Assembly: GCF_943913955.1 (NCBI RefSeq)
Contig: NZ_CALUAE010000029.1
Location: forward strand, 1 to 64,000
Direction of reading: 5' to 3'
Source: Mycolicibacterium bacteremicum
GTDB lineage: Bacteria > Actinomycetota > Actinomycetes > Mycobacteriales > Mycobacteriaceae
Length of the DNA stretch: 64,000 nt
Part shown: one piece after another, positions 41,113 to 49,379 of the stretch
Position numbering within the stretch: the stretch's first letter is position 1
How the letters are laid out: every line of letters begins with the position of its first letter
Notes under the pieces: model-generated
Databases searched by the model: none
Told to the model about the DNA's origin: nothing
The model's input: the letters and a program-made list of their open reading frames with translations, nothing else
Program-made: the position numbers and the translations under genes

Positions 41113-41836
41113 TCGCCGGCAGATCGCTCTCGGTGAGGACCTCGACGGCAACGATGGGATCTGTGCTGCCCGCCGCGGGAACGGCCGGGGAATCGGTGCT
41201 GAACAGCTCCCCGGCAAACCCGGCGACGTGTTCGCACGCACGGTTCAGGCGTTCGACCATGACCAGCGGTCCCAGGGTGACGCCGTCACCATCGGCGACC
41301 AGGTCGCCGCATGCGGCAATGATGATGGCGGAGAACAGCGAAACCCCGAGCAGTAGCCGGCGGTCGTCCTTGGGCACGCCCAGCTGTTCGGCCAGCGCGG
41401 CGATGACGCTGTCGTTGCGGAACTCGAATGCGCCCTGCCGCAAGGCATCCGCACCGTTGATGATGCGCAGGATGAGCACGACACGCTCACTGGTCAGCCG
41501 GCCGGCCCGGCCCGTCGCCGTCCGGGTGAGCACCGAAACATGCGCGGCCCGCAACGCTTCCACCGGTCCGACGTTGCGGGGCAGCCGCCGCAGCTCGACC
41601 GCGATCTCCTCGGAGAGCTCCTCCAAGAGGGTCAGGAAGACCGCTTCCTTGGTGGCGAAGTACCGGCTGTAGGTCCGCGGGGACACCTCGGCCAGCGCGG
41701 CGATCTGGTCGACGGTGGTCAGTTCGTAGCCCTGGCGCAGACACAGTTCGAGCGCGGCATCGATCAGCGTGGTCCGAGTCCGCAGCTTCTTACGTTCGCG
41801 CAAACCGAGATCGGTTTCCCTGTTCGCCACAGCCAC
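41105..41836 (-). CDS. TetR family regulator, first of a tandem pair
   Basis: A 243-residue TetR-type regulator with DNA-binding region GLRERKKLRTRTTLIDAALE, ELTTVDQIAALAEVSPRTYS and RYFATKEAVFLTLLE. Its C-terminal domain is longer than that of its neighbour, with a tail PAVPAAGSTDPIVAVEVLTE rich in small residues. Start ATG 41836. It is upstream of, and overlaps, the second TetR gene by 8 nt. About 70 nt separate it from the pdxH stop; that gap contains no motif I recognise. Targets are not evident. Confidence 0.92.
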   Translation of the reverse strand: MAVANRETDLGLRERKKLRTRTTLIDAALELCLRQGYELTTVDQIAALAEVSPRTYSRYFATKEAVFLTLLEELSEEIAVELRRLPRNVGPVEALRAAHVSVLTRTATGRAGRLTSERVVLILRIINGADALRQGAFEFRNDSVIAALAEQLGVPKDDRRLLLGVSLFSAIIIAACGDLVADGDGVTLGPLVMVERLNRACEHVAGFAGELFSTDSPAVPAAGSTDPIVAVEVLTESDLPANV

Positions 41837-41907
41837 AAAGGGATCGTAACCTGCGCACCTGAGAGAGCAGGGGAGGTTTGCCCGTCACCTGCGTCACTCG
41901 ATTGCGA

Positions 41908-42567
41908 TCAGGGCTGCAGGCGCTCGATGCGGGCACCACCGTCGGTGACCCGAATCCTGTTATGCACCCGGTTTTCCCGGCCCTGCCAGAACTCCACCAC
42001 CTCGGGTGCGATCAGATAGCCACCCCAGTTGGGCGGCACCGGAACCGCATCCGAGTCGGCGAAACGTGCCGTGACATCGGCAAGTTGGTCCATCAGCACG
42101 GCGCGCGACGCGATCGGCTGGGACTGGTGCGACGCCCACGCACCCAACTGCGAGCCGCGCGGCCGCTTGGACCAGTAGTCGGCGGTGTCGGATTCGGGGA
42201 CCTTGACCACCGGCCCGCGCACATGGATCTGACGCCCCAGCGCGTACCAGGGGAAGGTTGCCGAGGCATACGGTTGTATTGCCAACTGCTCGCCCTTGGC
42301 CGAGTCGTAATTGGTGTAGAAGGTGACGCCCTCGGGGCCCACGCTCTTGCACAGCACGGTCCGGGTGACGGGCCGGCCCTGTGCGTCGACGGTCCCCACC
42401 ACCATTGCGTTGGGCTCGGCCAGGCCGGCGGCGCGGGCATCGGAGAGCCAGCGATCGAACAGCGGCAACCACCCGTCGGCAAGCCAGTCGGCGTCCAGGT
42501 CCGCGCTGCCGTCCTTCTCCACCGATCCGTATTCGGCGCGCATCCGCGCCAGGTCTTCGCGCTCCAT
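41908..42567 (-). CDS. pdxH: Pyridoxamine 5'-phosphate oxidase
   Basis: A 219-residue FMN enzyme that oxidises pyridoxine or pyridoxamine 5'-phosphate to pyridoxal 5'-phosphate, the last salvage step for vitamin B6. Conserved segments include GRPVTRTVLCKSVGPEGVTF, FYTNYDSAKGEQL, WSKRPRGSQLGAWASHQSQP and the C-terminal PNWGGYLIAPEVVEFWQGRE with NRVHNRIRV. The residues expected for FMN phosphate (RTVLxK, YTNYxSxK) are intact, so it should be active rather than a PNPOx-fold relative. Start ATG 42565-42567. It is divergent from the DinB-like gene across 54 nt. PLP made here could supply SerC, encoded 8 kb away, but the two are not in one operon. Confidence 0.95.
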   Translation of the reverse strand: MEREDLARMRAEYGSVEKDGSADLDADWLADGWLPLFDRWLSDARAAGLAEPNAMVVGTVDAQGRPVTRTVLCKSVGPEGVTFYTNYDSAKGEQLAIQPYASATFPWYALGRQIHVRGPVVKVPESDTADYWSKRPRGSQLGAWASHQSQPIASRAVLMDQLADVTARFADSDAVPVPPNWGGYLIAPEVVEFWQGRENRVHNRIRVTDGGARIERLQP

Positions 42568-42621
42568 TGCCGAAACGGTACGCGCCCGGTGTCATCGCGC
42601 CGATGGTGCGAGAATCTGGAC

Positions 42622-43257
42622 ATGACAGAGCGGTCAGGCGTCCCGGCGGATGCGATGACGGTGTTCGCCTCGGCCGCGCGGTCTTTCGAGCAGCTGGTCG
42701 GATCGCTCGGCGCCGCGGACTGGACCGGCCCCGGGCTGGGCGACTGGGATCTGCGATCGCTGGTCGGGCACACCTCCCGCTCGCTGGTCACGGTGATCGA
42801 CTACCTCGGCCAACCCGCCCCGACCGGGGAACCGGTCGACGCGGTGCAGTACTACCTCGCCGTGCGCGAGTTCGGCGCCGCCGCCGGTGCCGAGGCCGTC
42901 AACGAACGCGGCAGACAGGCCGGGCGCGATCTCGGCGAGGACCCGGCGGCGGCCGTCTCGGCGTTGGTGGACCGGGCGTTGGCCGATGTCGCGGCCGCCG
43001 GAGATCCGGCCATCGCGGTGATCGGTGGGATCGGCATCGTGTTGTCGGAGTACCTGCAGACCCGCATCTTCGAGCTGGCCGTGCACGGTCTGGACATCGC
43101 CCGCGCCACCGGCATCGACTACGTTCCGCCCGCCGAGGTACTCGAGGCGGCCGCGGCGCTGACGGCCCGGATCGCGGTGCGGTCCGGTCAGGGCCCGCAA
43201 CTGCTGCTGACGCTGACCGGTCGGGCGACGTTGCCCACCGGGTACTCGGTGGTCTGA
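42622..43257 (+). CDS. DinB/maleylpyruvate isomerase N-terminal domain protein
   Basis: A 211-residue protein of the mycothiol-dependent maleylpyruvate isomerase/DinB fold. The first helix pair contains MTVFASAARSFEQLVGSLGA and LGDWDLRSLVGHTSRSLVTV, with the metal-type His (GHTSRS) of this four-helix fold; a second conserved segment is FELAVHGLDIARATG, which supplies another His. Enzymes of this type use mycothiol as cofactor, a thiol found only in actinobacteria. Substrate unknown. ATG 42622; upstream in-frame codons from 41878 lie antisense to pdxH and are not used. No partner gene is evident. Confidence 0.86.
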   Translation: MTERSGVPADAMTVFASAARSFEQLVGSLGAADWTGPGLGDWDLRSLVGHTSRSLVTVIDYLGQPAPTGEPVDAVQYYLAVREFGAAAGAEAVNERGRQAGRDLGEDPAAAVSALVDRALADVAAAGDPAIAVIGGIGIVLSEYLQTRIFELAVHGLDIARATGIDYVPPAEVLEAAAALTARIAVRSGQGPQLLLTLTGRATLPTGYSVV

Positions 43258-43347
43258 CAGCGGTATCGGTCAGCGCGATGAGAACCGGGCGGTGTGCCGG
43301 TCTATAGCAGCGTCAGCTTTCGCCCCGGACCCCAACAAGGAGAACCC

Positions 43348-43800
43348 ATGGCCATCGAAGTCACCCCCGCCGTCCTGCCGCACCTCGTCGTCGACGACGG
43401 CGCCGCCGCCATCGACTTCTATGTCAAGGCCTTCGGCGCCACCGAACTCGGCCGCATGCCCGGCCCGGACGGACGGCTGGTGCATGCCGCCGTGCAGATC
43501 AACGGGTCGACCGTGATGCTCGCCGATGACTATCCCGAATACTGCGATGGTCAGTCCGAGACCCCGAAGGGGCTCGGCGGCACCCCGGTCACCATCCACC
43601 TCGTCGTCACCGACGCCGACAGTGCCTTCGCCAAAGCCGTCGACGCCGGGGCCGAGGTGGTGATGCCGCTCGATGACATGTTCTGGGGCGACCGCTACGG
43701 CGTCGTACGGGACCCGTTCGGGCACAAATGGTCGCTGGGTCAGCCGGTGCGCGAGGTCAGCGACGCCGAACTACAGCAGGCTATGCAGGAATTCCCGTGA
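43348..43800 (+). CDS. VOC family protein (Rv0887c-like glyoxalase fold)
   Basis: A 150-residue single-chain VOC protein: LPHLVVDDGAAAIDFYVKAF opens the first beta-alpha-beta repeat, TVMLADDYPEY follows, and TPVTIHLVVTDADSAFAKAV with GDRYGVVRDPFGHKWSLGQP closes the second. It resembles PhnB/DUF1428-like members and Rv0887c of M. tuberculosis (152 residues). The chelating residues (His, Asp, Glu) of true glyoxalases are only partly visible, so no reaction is assigned. ATG 43348 is preceded by AAGGAG. The 3' end overlaps the convergent GH1 gene by 20 nt. Confidence 0.9.
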   Translation: MAIEVTPAVLPHLVVDDGAAAIDFYVKAFGATELGRMPGPDGRLVHAAVQINGSTVMLADDYPEYCDGQSETPKGLGGTPVTIHLVVTDADSAFAKAVDAGAEVVMPLDDMFWGDRYGVVRDPFGHKWSLGQPVREVSDAELQQAMQEFP

Positions 43801-46402
43801 CGCCGGGCAGGTAGAGCCCCAACAGGCCCGTCGGCAGCGCGTTGGCGTTGGTGATCTGGCTGATCGCCGAGATGCTGGCGGGCTTGGGGGTGCGCTCCAG
43901 TTCCGGGGTGCTCGGATCGGAGCCGTAGAGCCCGAACTGCAGGTGGTATCCGTCGGCCCATTCCAGGTTGTCGACGAACGACCAGTAGGTGTAGCCGCGG
44001 ATGTCGGTGCCGTGCGCCACCATGTCCTGCACGACGGAGATGTGGTTGACGATGTAGCCCGGGCGTTTGGTGTCATCGTCATCGGCGACACCGTTCTCGG
44101 TGATCCACAACGGCTTTCCGTAGGAGGCCGCGACCTCCAGCACCTCCCGGAAGCCACCCGGGTCGATCGGCTGGTTGAAATCGCTGCAGGTCTGCTCGGA
44201 GGCCTGGCACCGGAACGGGATGCCCTGCAGGAAGTTGAACCCGGGCACCGGGGCGAATCCGAAGCCGCCCATCGGTTGGGAGCCGTAGTACTGCACGCCC
44301 ATGAAATCGACCTTGTCGGCGAAGCCGGGGCGCACCTCGTCGGCGGTCTTCTTGCCGTCGAAGTTCAGGTCCACCCAGCCGTCGATCACGGCATTGGGGA
44401 ACCACTCGTTGAACACCCGGTTCCACGCGTCCGCCGCGGCGACATCTTGCGGGTTCACCGGGTTGGCCGGTCGGGCCGGGACCATGTTGTTGGCGAACCC
44501 GACGAAGGCGTCGGCGTCGTACCGGTGAATGGCGTCGTAGGCCGCGACGTGCCCCTTGGCCTCGTTGACCAGGAATCGGACCGCGAGGTCGGGCCGCAGC
44601 ACCCCGGGCGGCCAGCTCGGCACCAGGCCCGGGATGGACAGGAACTCGGTCATGATCGGCGGGACGGGTTCGTTGAGGGTCACCCAGTTGTCCACCTGGT
44701 CGCCGAAGGTCGCGGCCAGGTAGGCGGCGTACTTCTCGAATTCCACCGGGGTCTCGGCCGACAGCCAGCCGGCCCGTTGCACGGGTAGCCCGAGCTGGAT
44801 GAGCGGACGGGCCGTCACCGGATCGTGGATCCACAGCGGCAGCGTGAAATGGTTCACCGTCACCAGCGGCTCCAGGCCGTGCGCACGCAGGGAGTCGAAG
44901 ACGGCGCGGTAGTGCGCCACCTCATCCTGATCCGCCAGCGCGTGCAGCGCCTGCAGGTCGGCGAGGCTGACGCCGCCACCTTCGTCGGTGATGTCGATGG
45001 CCGCCGTCGAGTTCGGGAAGATCCGGCTCCATTCGATGGACATCCGGAAGGTGTTCATGCCCAGCTCGTTTCGGGCCAGCTCGGCATCGGAGTCATAGGA
45101 CACGTAGGTGCCCGGCCCGTTCTCCGGGACACCGTTGGTCAGGCCGAGGGCCTGATTGATGGGGTGGTGCACCCACTTGTACCAGTCGGAGTTCGGGTCC
45201 ACCGGCGAGCCCGGGCCGCCCTCGGCCTGGAAGCCGGCATGGGCGACGCCCCAATGGAAGTCGTCAGGGAAGATCAGGTCGACGCCCTCGACCGGGGCGA
45301 CCGTGACGGTGATGGTCGTGGCCTTGGCGTGTCCGCCGCCCGGGTTGAGCAGATGACCGATGATCGGGAGGTGCTGCAGGAAGCCGAGCGGGCCGTGCCA
45401 GTGCACGCCGGCGCGTTCGTCGGAGACGACGACGGTGAAGGAGTCGGTGCCGCCGGTCGCGGCCATCGCATTCATCGGCCGGTAGACGAAATTGCCGGTG
45501 TCCTGGTCGATCACGACGGTGCCACCGTTGGCCGGCCGGCCGATCACCGTGTAGGTCAGCGGGTCACCGTCGGGATCGGTGGCGCCCACGTTGCCGGTGA
45601 CGAGGCCGGTACTGGTCTGGGTGGTCTGACCCGAGTAGTCGATGCGCGGGCCGCCATTGAAGAACTCGCGGCGCACGAAGGCCAGCACCGCCCACAGGGA
45701 CGGCGGGCCGGTCGGCCCGGCGGGCAGCCCGGCGGCGAACGGGCTGAGCACGGCGCCGACGACACTGCGCACCAGGTTCGCGACGTACCGCACCGTGGTC
45801 GCCGGGTTGGGCAGGGTCGAGGTCCACTTCGCCTTGGGCGCCACCGCTGTCGGGGTCGCGACGCCGGGTGCGGCGGCCGCGGCGACCACACCGGTTTGCG
45901 CGCCGCCCATACCGGTGGTCGACGCGGGATCGGGTGCGGTTGCGGTCGCGGCGGTCGTGCGGGTGGCGACACGGGCCGGAGCCTGGGCGCGACGGGACTC
46001 GGCCACCCGGGTGACGCTGCGCGGGGCGGTCCGTGCAGTGCGACGCTCCGGTGTGGTCAGCAGCGGGGGCGCCGCGTCGGCGACGGTGTCATCGGTGTCG
46101 TCGGTGTCGTCGGTGTCGTCGGTGTCATCGGACGGGTCGACCGAGACCTCGGTTTCTTCTGCACTTTCCGTGCTCTCGGTGCTTTCCGTGCCTTCGGTGC
46201 CTTCGGTGCCTTCCGAAGCGTCAGTCTCGGAAGGGCCGTCAGGCTCCCGCGTCGCGCCGGTCTCCCCCGGGTCCGCGGCGCCTTGGGCTCCCTGGGTGTC
46301 CGCGGCCGGCGCATCCGCCCACGCGATCCCCGGCGACCCGGCTCCCGCGGCCGTCCAGATGCCGACCACCAACGCCACGCCTGCCACCCGACCACCACGC
46401 AT
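43781..46402 (-). CDS. Secreted multidomain glycoside hydrolase family 1 protein (beta-glucosidase-like)
   Basis: An 873-residue exported protein. A signal peptide ends near AWADAPAAD (about residue 30). Residues about 35-110 are an acidic low-complexity stretch with tandem EGT/EST and DDT units. A variable Ala/Thr-rich linker reaches about 190. A hydrophobic segment with a short helical unit (RYVANLVRSVVGAVLSPFAA) precedes a cadherin/VCBS-like beta domain (about 255-365, GNVGATDPDGDPLTYTVIGR). From about 375 to the end is a GH1 barrel with FHWGVAHAGFQAEGG, acid/base Glu578 in WVTLNEP and nucleophile Glu769 in LWITENGVAD. Both catalytic residues are intact. It probably acts on beta-glycosides at the cell surface. 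It is 51 nt upstream of fprB's stop. Confidence 0.92.
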   Translation of the reverse strand: MRGGRVAGVALVVGIWTAAGAGSPGIAWADAPAADTQGAQGAADPGETGATREPDGPSETDASEGTEGTEGTESTESTESAEETEVSVDPSDDTDDTDDTDDTDDTVADAAPPLLTTPERRTARTAPRSVTRVAESRRAQAPARVATRTTAATATAPDPASTTGMGGAQTGVVAAAAAPGVATPTAVAPKAKWTSTLPNPATTVRYVANLVRSVVGAVLSPFAAGLPAGPTGPPSLWAVLAFVRREFFNGGPRIDYSGQTTQTSTGLVTGNVGATDPDGDPLTYTVIGRPANGGTVVIDQDTGNFVYRPMNAMAATGGTDSFTVVVSDERAGVHWHGPLGFLQHLPIIGHLLNPGGGHAKATTITVTVAPVEGVDLIFPDDFHWGVAHAGFQAEGGPGSPVDPNSDWYKWVHHPINQALGLTNGVPENGPGTYVSYDSDAELARNELGMNTFRMSIEWSRIFPNSTAAIDITDEGGGVSLADLQALHALADQDEVAHYRAVFDSLRAHGLEPLVTVNHFTLPLWIHDPVTARPLIQLGLPVQRAGWLSAETPVEFEKYAAYLAATFGDQVDNWVTLNEPVPPIMTEFLSIPGLVPSWPPGVLRPDLAVRFLVNEAKGHVAAYDAIHRYDADAFVGFANNMVPARPANPVNPQDVAAADAWNRVFNEWFPNAVIDGWVDLNFDGKKTADEVRPGFADKVDFMGVQYYGSQPMGGFGFAPVPGFNFLQGIPFRCQASEQTCSDFNQPIDPGGFREVLEVAASYGKPLWITENGVADDDDTKRPGYIVNHISVVQDMVAHGTDIRGYTYWSFVDNLEWADGYHLQFGLYGSDPSTPELERTPKPASISAISQITNANALPTGLLGLYLPGVTGIPA
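46085..46216. repeat. Tandem in-frame repeats in the GH1 gene (acidic linker)
   Basis: Between 46085 and 46131 a 9-nt unit close to TCGGTGTCG is repeated about five times and encodes DDT units; between about 46141 and 46216 imperfect 9-nt units encode EGT and EST triplets. All units are multiples of three, so length changes by slippage would keep the frame. Confidence 0.85.
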
Positions 46403-46452
46403 GCATTGTCGTATACACGCTCGGTCGGGTCGGCGACCCTATTTCGCCGGTC

Positions 46453-48102
46453 TCAGTGCCGCAGACCCGCGAGCAGTCGCCGGCCCAGAGAGGGTCGCGG
46501 CGCCGTCGCCGCGGCGGCCAGCATGTCGGCCACCTCGGTGAACTTGTCCCGCGGTCGCAAACCGCCACCCCGGGCGATCTCCGCCGCGTCGATGGCACGC
46601 CAGCCCGCGGCGTCAACAACCGCGGGCTGGCGGCCTCGGACCAGCTTGTCCAGCGCCGCCGGCCTGTGTTCCGGGTCGCCGAGCCGTCCTCGGTTGTAGT
46701 CCTGCACAAGATGGCGCACGGTTTCGGCCGCGCACGACTTGTTCGTTCCGATGAAGCCGGTGGGACCGCGCTTGATCCAGCCGGCCACGTAGGCGCCCGG
46801 CGCGCCGGTCACCCGGCCGCCGTCGTTGGGCACCACGGCCGCGGTCTCGTCGAACGGCAGATCCGCGATCGCCCTGCCGCGGTAGCCGATGGAGGTCAGC
46901 ACCATCCCCGCGTCCAGCACGGTGGCGCCGGTCCCGCCGAACTCGATACCGGTGACACGTTCGCCGCCGAGCACACGCTGCGGTGTCACGTTGTAGGCCA
47001 ACCGGATCCGCGGCCGGGTGATCGGCGCGGCGGCGTCACCCAACTTGGCCAGGATCTCCAGTTTGTTGCGGGTCAGCGCATCGGTGACGGTCGCCAGGTC
47101 GGCAACCACCTGCTGGTGGTCGGCCGCGTCGAGCACCACATCGCACGCCGCGGTCAGACCGATCAGCTCCGGAAGGGTGAACGCCGAGAACTGCGGCCCG
47201 CGTCGGGCGGCTATGACGACCTCCTCGACGTTGGAGGCACGCAACGCATCCAGCGCGTGATCGGCGATATCGGTGCGCGCCAACTGATCCGGATCCGAGG
47301 TCAGAATGCGCGCCACGTCCAGGGCGACGTTGCCGTTGCCGACGATGACGACGCGTTCATGGCTGAGGTCGACAGTCAGATCGGTGAAGTCGGGGTGGCC
47401 GTTGAACCACGCCACCACCTCGGTGGCGGTACCGGTTCCCGGCAGGCTCATCCCCTCGATATCGAGGCGACGATCATTGGGCGCACCGACGGCGTAGAGC
47501 ACCGCGTGGTGGTGCTCCAGCAGGTCGGCATGCGAAATGTGCTCGCCCACCTCGACATTGAGATATAGCATGAGGCCGTCCTGCGCCACCATCCGGTCGA
47601 AGAGCCTGGTGACCCGCTTGGTGCTCTGGTGATCCGGTGCGACGCCGGCCCGAACCAGGCCGTAGGGCGTCGGCAGCTTCTCGAACATGTTCACCCGGAC
47701 CCCTCGCTGGGTGAGCAGTTCGTCGGCGGCGTACATGGCCGCCGGCCCGGAGCCGACGATCGCGACCGTCAGCGCAGTCTTGCGCGGTTCGATCCGCGGC
47801 GCCTCCAGCACCGGCGCCAACTTCGACGTCGGCGGAATCCTGCCCTCGCGCTTGGGATAGAACGCCGCGTTGAGTTCGATGAACGGCAACTGGTTTTCGG
47901 TCAGCTTGCTGTCCGGCGAGATCGCCCCGACCGGACAGGCCGATACGCAGGCGCCGCAGTCCACGCAGGCGAGCGGATCGATGTAGAGCATCTCCGCGGT
48001 CGCGAAGCCCGGCTCATCCGGTGAGGGATGGATGCAGTTGACCGGACACGCATAGACACAGGACCCGTCGCTGCAACACGACTGGGTGACGACGTGAGGC
48101 AT
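46453..48102 (-). CDS. fprB: Ferredoxin/ferredoxin-NADP reductase FprB
   Basis: A 549-residue fusion enzyme. Residues 1-65 form a bacterial ferredoxin domain with Cys clusters CCSDGSCVYACPVNC and CVDCGACVSACPVGAI, suited to 7Fe or 8Fe clusters. From about 105 to the end is an adrenodoxin-reductase-like flavoprotein with FAD fold ALTVAIVGSGPAAMYAADEL, ATP/NADP region RVVIVGNGNVALDVARIL, and GYVAGWIKRGPTGFIGTNKS at the C-terminus. It moves electrons between NADPH and P450 or FeS partners. M. tuberculosis FprB (Rv0886, 575 residues) has the same fusion and the same neighbour Rv0885. Start ATG 48102. Confidence 0.95.
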   Translation of the reverse strand: MPHVVTQSCCSDGSCVYACPVNCIHPSPDEPGFATAEMLYIDPLACVDCGACVSACPVGAISPDSKLTENQLPFIELNAAFYPKREGRIPPTSKLAPVLEAPRIEPRKTALTVAIVGSGPAAMYAADELLTQRGVRVNMFEKLPTPYGLVRAGVAPDHQSTKRVTRLFDRMVAQDGLMLYLNVEVGEHISHADLLEHHHAVLYAVGAPNDRRLDIEGMSLPGTGTATEVVAWFNGHPDFTDLTVDLSHERVVIVGNGNVALDVARILTSDPDQLARTDIADHALDALRASNVEEVVIAARRGPQFSAFTLPELIGLTAACDVVLDAADHQQVVADLATVTDALTRNKLEILAKLGDAAAPITRPRIRLAYNVTPQRVLGGERVTGIEFGGTGATVLDAGMVLTSIGYRGRAIADLPFDETAAVVPNDGGRVTGAPGAYVAGWIKRGPTGFIGTNKSCAAETVRHLVQDYNRGRLGDPEHRPAALDKLVRGRQPAVVDAAGWRAIDAAEIARGGGLRPRDKFTEVADMLAAAATAPRPSLGRRLLAGLRH

Positions 48103-48122
48103 CCTCTTCTACCGGCGCCGCG

Positions 48123-49154
48123 TCAGGAGGCGACCGCGACCAGGTGCTCGCGCGCGGGCTCGCTGCGGTAGCGGGCCGGCGGGCCGTCGATCTTGCAGAT
48201 CTTCCACACCAGTTTCGCGATCGGGTTCATCAGACCGGTGTCATGGCACAGCATGCGCACGTCGGAGAACATGTTGCGCAGGAACATCCGTGACTCGGGG
48301 GCGGAGAAGAAGATCTCCTTGCGCACCGAGCGCGGGATGTCGAATTCCTTCCAGAACTCACGCGGCGGCACCACGATGGCCGAACACAGGATGCGCATGG
48401 TCAGCGGCACGAAGATCGACAGCATCCAGCGTTGCTTGCGGCGCAGCGCGGGCACCCGCTTGTGCAGATACTGGTGCGCGAAGGAGATGTGCCGGGCTTC
48501 CTCGGCGACATGGATCGCCATCACGCGCTCCATGATCGGATGCAGGGCCTTGCCCTCCCGCAGCACGTTCTTCTGGGTGTGGTCGATGGGCTCTTCGCCG
48601 GCGAGGACGCCGAAGAAGAACGGGATGGGGAACGGTCCGGCGGCCAGCGGGATGATCGGCTGCAGCCACTTGAGCAGCTTGGGCATGCCCGGAACGTCCA
48701 CGCCCATCCGGTTGACCATCTCCTGGAACATCAGGGTGTGGTTGCACTCTTCGACCGACTCGTGCAGGCAGTAGCGGTACTCCGGTGAGCCGTTGGGCAC
48801 CCAGAACGAGTACTCCATCAGGCCGCGGATGAGGATGTTCTCGAAGTGCAGGCCGACCTTGGCGACGTTGGCCTGGCGCCACATGCCGATTTCGATCTGC
48901 CGGTCGACGGGCTGAGCCTGGTACCACGGGTGGCCACCGATCGGGTCGGTCGCCGGCAGGATCCACCGCTCGTCGTTGGGGATCACCGCAAACTCCGGCG
49001 AGTCCCACTCGATATCGTTGAACGGGTTGAAGCTGCGCCGCACCGATCCCTCGGAGAGCGTCTCCAGCATCTCGACGTACTCGGTGTCGTCCCGGACGTC
49101 CATGTTCTTGCGCCAACGCTGAATGACGCGAGTCCTGGCTTCCTTGACCGCCAT
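48123..49154 (-). CDS. AurF-like diiron oxygenase family protein (Rv0885-like)
   Basis: A 343-residue protein with ferritin-like diiron motifs: HESVEECNHTLMFQEM (ExxxH) and IHVAEEARHISFAH (second ExxxH), with supporting Glu/His in HFENILIRG. This is the p-aminobenzoate N-oxygenase AurF family; Rv0885 (340 residues) is the M. tuberculosis counterpart. Such enzymes oxidise amines or acyl chains with two iron ions and need an electron donor; FprB, 20 nt downstream on the same strand, is a good candidate. ATG 49152-49154 with AAGGAGG just upstream. The substrate is unknown. Confidence 0.93.
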   Translation of the reverse strand: MAVKEARTRVIQRWRKNMDVRDDTEYVEMLETLSEGSVRRSFNPFNDIEWDSPEFAVIPNDERWILPATDPIGGHPWYQAQPVDRQIEIGMWRQANVAKVGLHFENILIRGLMEYSFWVPNGSPEYRYCLHESVEECNHTLMFQEMVNRMGVDVPGMPKLLKWLQPIIPLAAGPFPIPFFFGVLAGEEPIDHTQKNVLREGKALHPIMERVMAIHVAEEARHISFAHQYLHKRVPALRRKQRWMLSIFVPLTMRILCSAIVVPPREFWKEFDIPRSVRKEIFFSAPESRMFLRNMFSDVRMLCHDTGLMNPIAKLVWKICKIDGPPARYRSEPAREHLVAVAS

Positions 49155-49276
49155 GTCGAGGCCTCCTTGCCCTGCCGTGGGGTTTACATTCGATCGCTCG
49201 ATGTCTAAGGACAGTACCCGCGGTCCCACTAAATAAACAGGGCCTTTGCCCAGCTGTGCGGTAGCCGGGTTATCTG

Positions 49277-49290
49277 GGTCACATGTGACC
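49277..49290. promoter_or_regulatory. 14-bp perfect palindrome between the diiron and SPFH genes
   Basis: GGTCACATGTGACC is a perfect dyad in the 225-nt divergent gap, 123 nt from one start and 90 nt from the other. A dimeric regulator site is plausible; it does not match the Crp consensus TGTGA-N6-TCACA. Confidence 0.4.
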
Positions 49291-49340
49291 GCCGTCACGC
49301 CGTCCGGCGCCTCGTGCGGCAAAATTGACACCGATCTGGC

Positions 49341-49346
49341 TAAGAT
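49341..49346 (+). promoter_or_regulatory. Possible -10 box (TAAGAT) for the SPFH gene
   Basis: TAAGAT is 33 nt before the ATG and resembles the mycobacterial SigA -10 element TANNNT. The expected -35 at 17-18 nt spacing is weak, so this is tentative. GGAGA at about 49362 is the Shine-Dalgarno. Confidence 0.3.
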
Positions 49347-49379
49347 TCGCCCGTCACTCTCAGGAGACGGGGATAGCTC

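Noticed and set aside
49277..49290. Reading the palindrome as a Crp/Cmr site
   Set aside because: Half-site and spacing do not match TGTGA-N6-TCACA.
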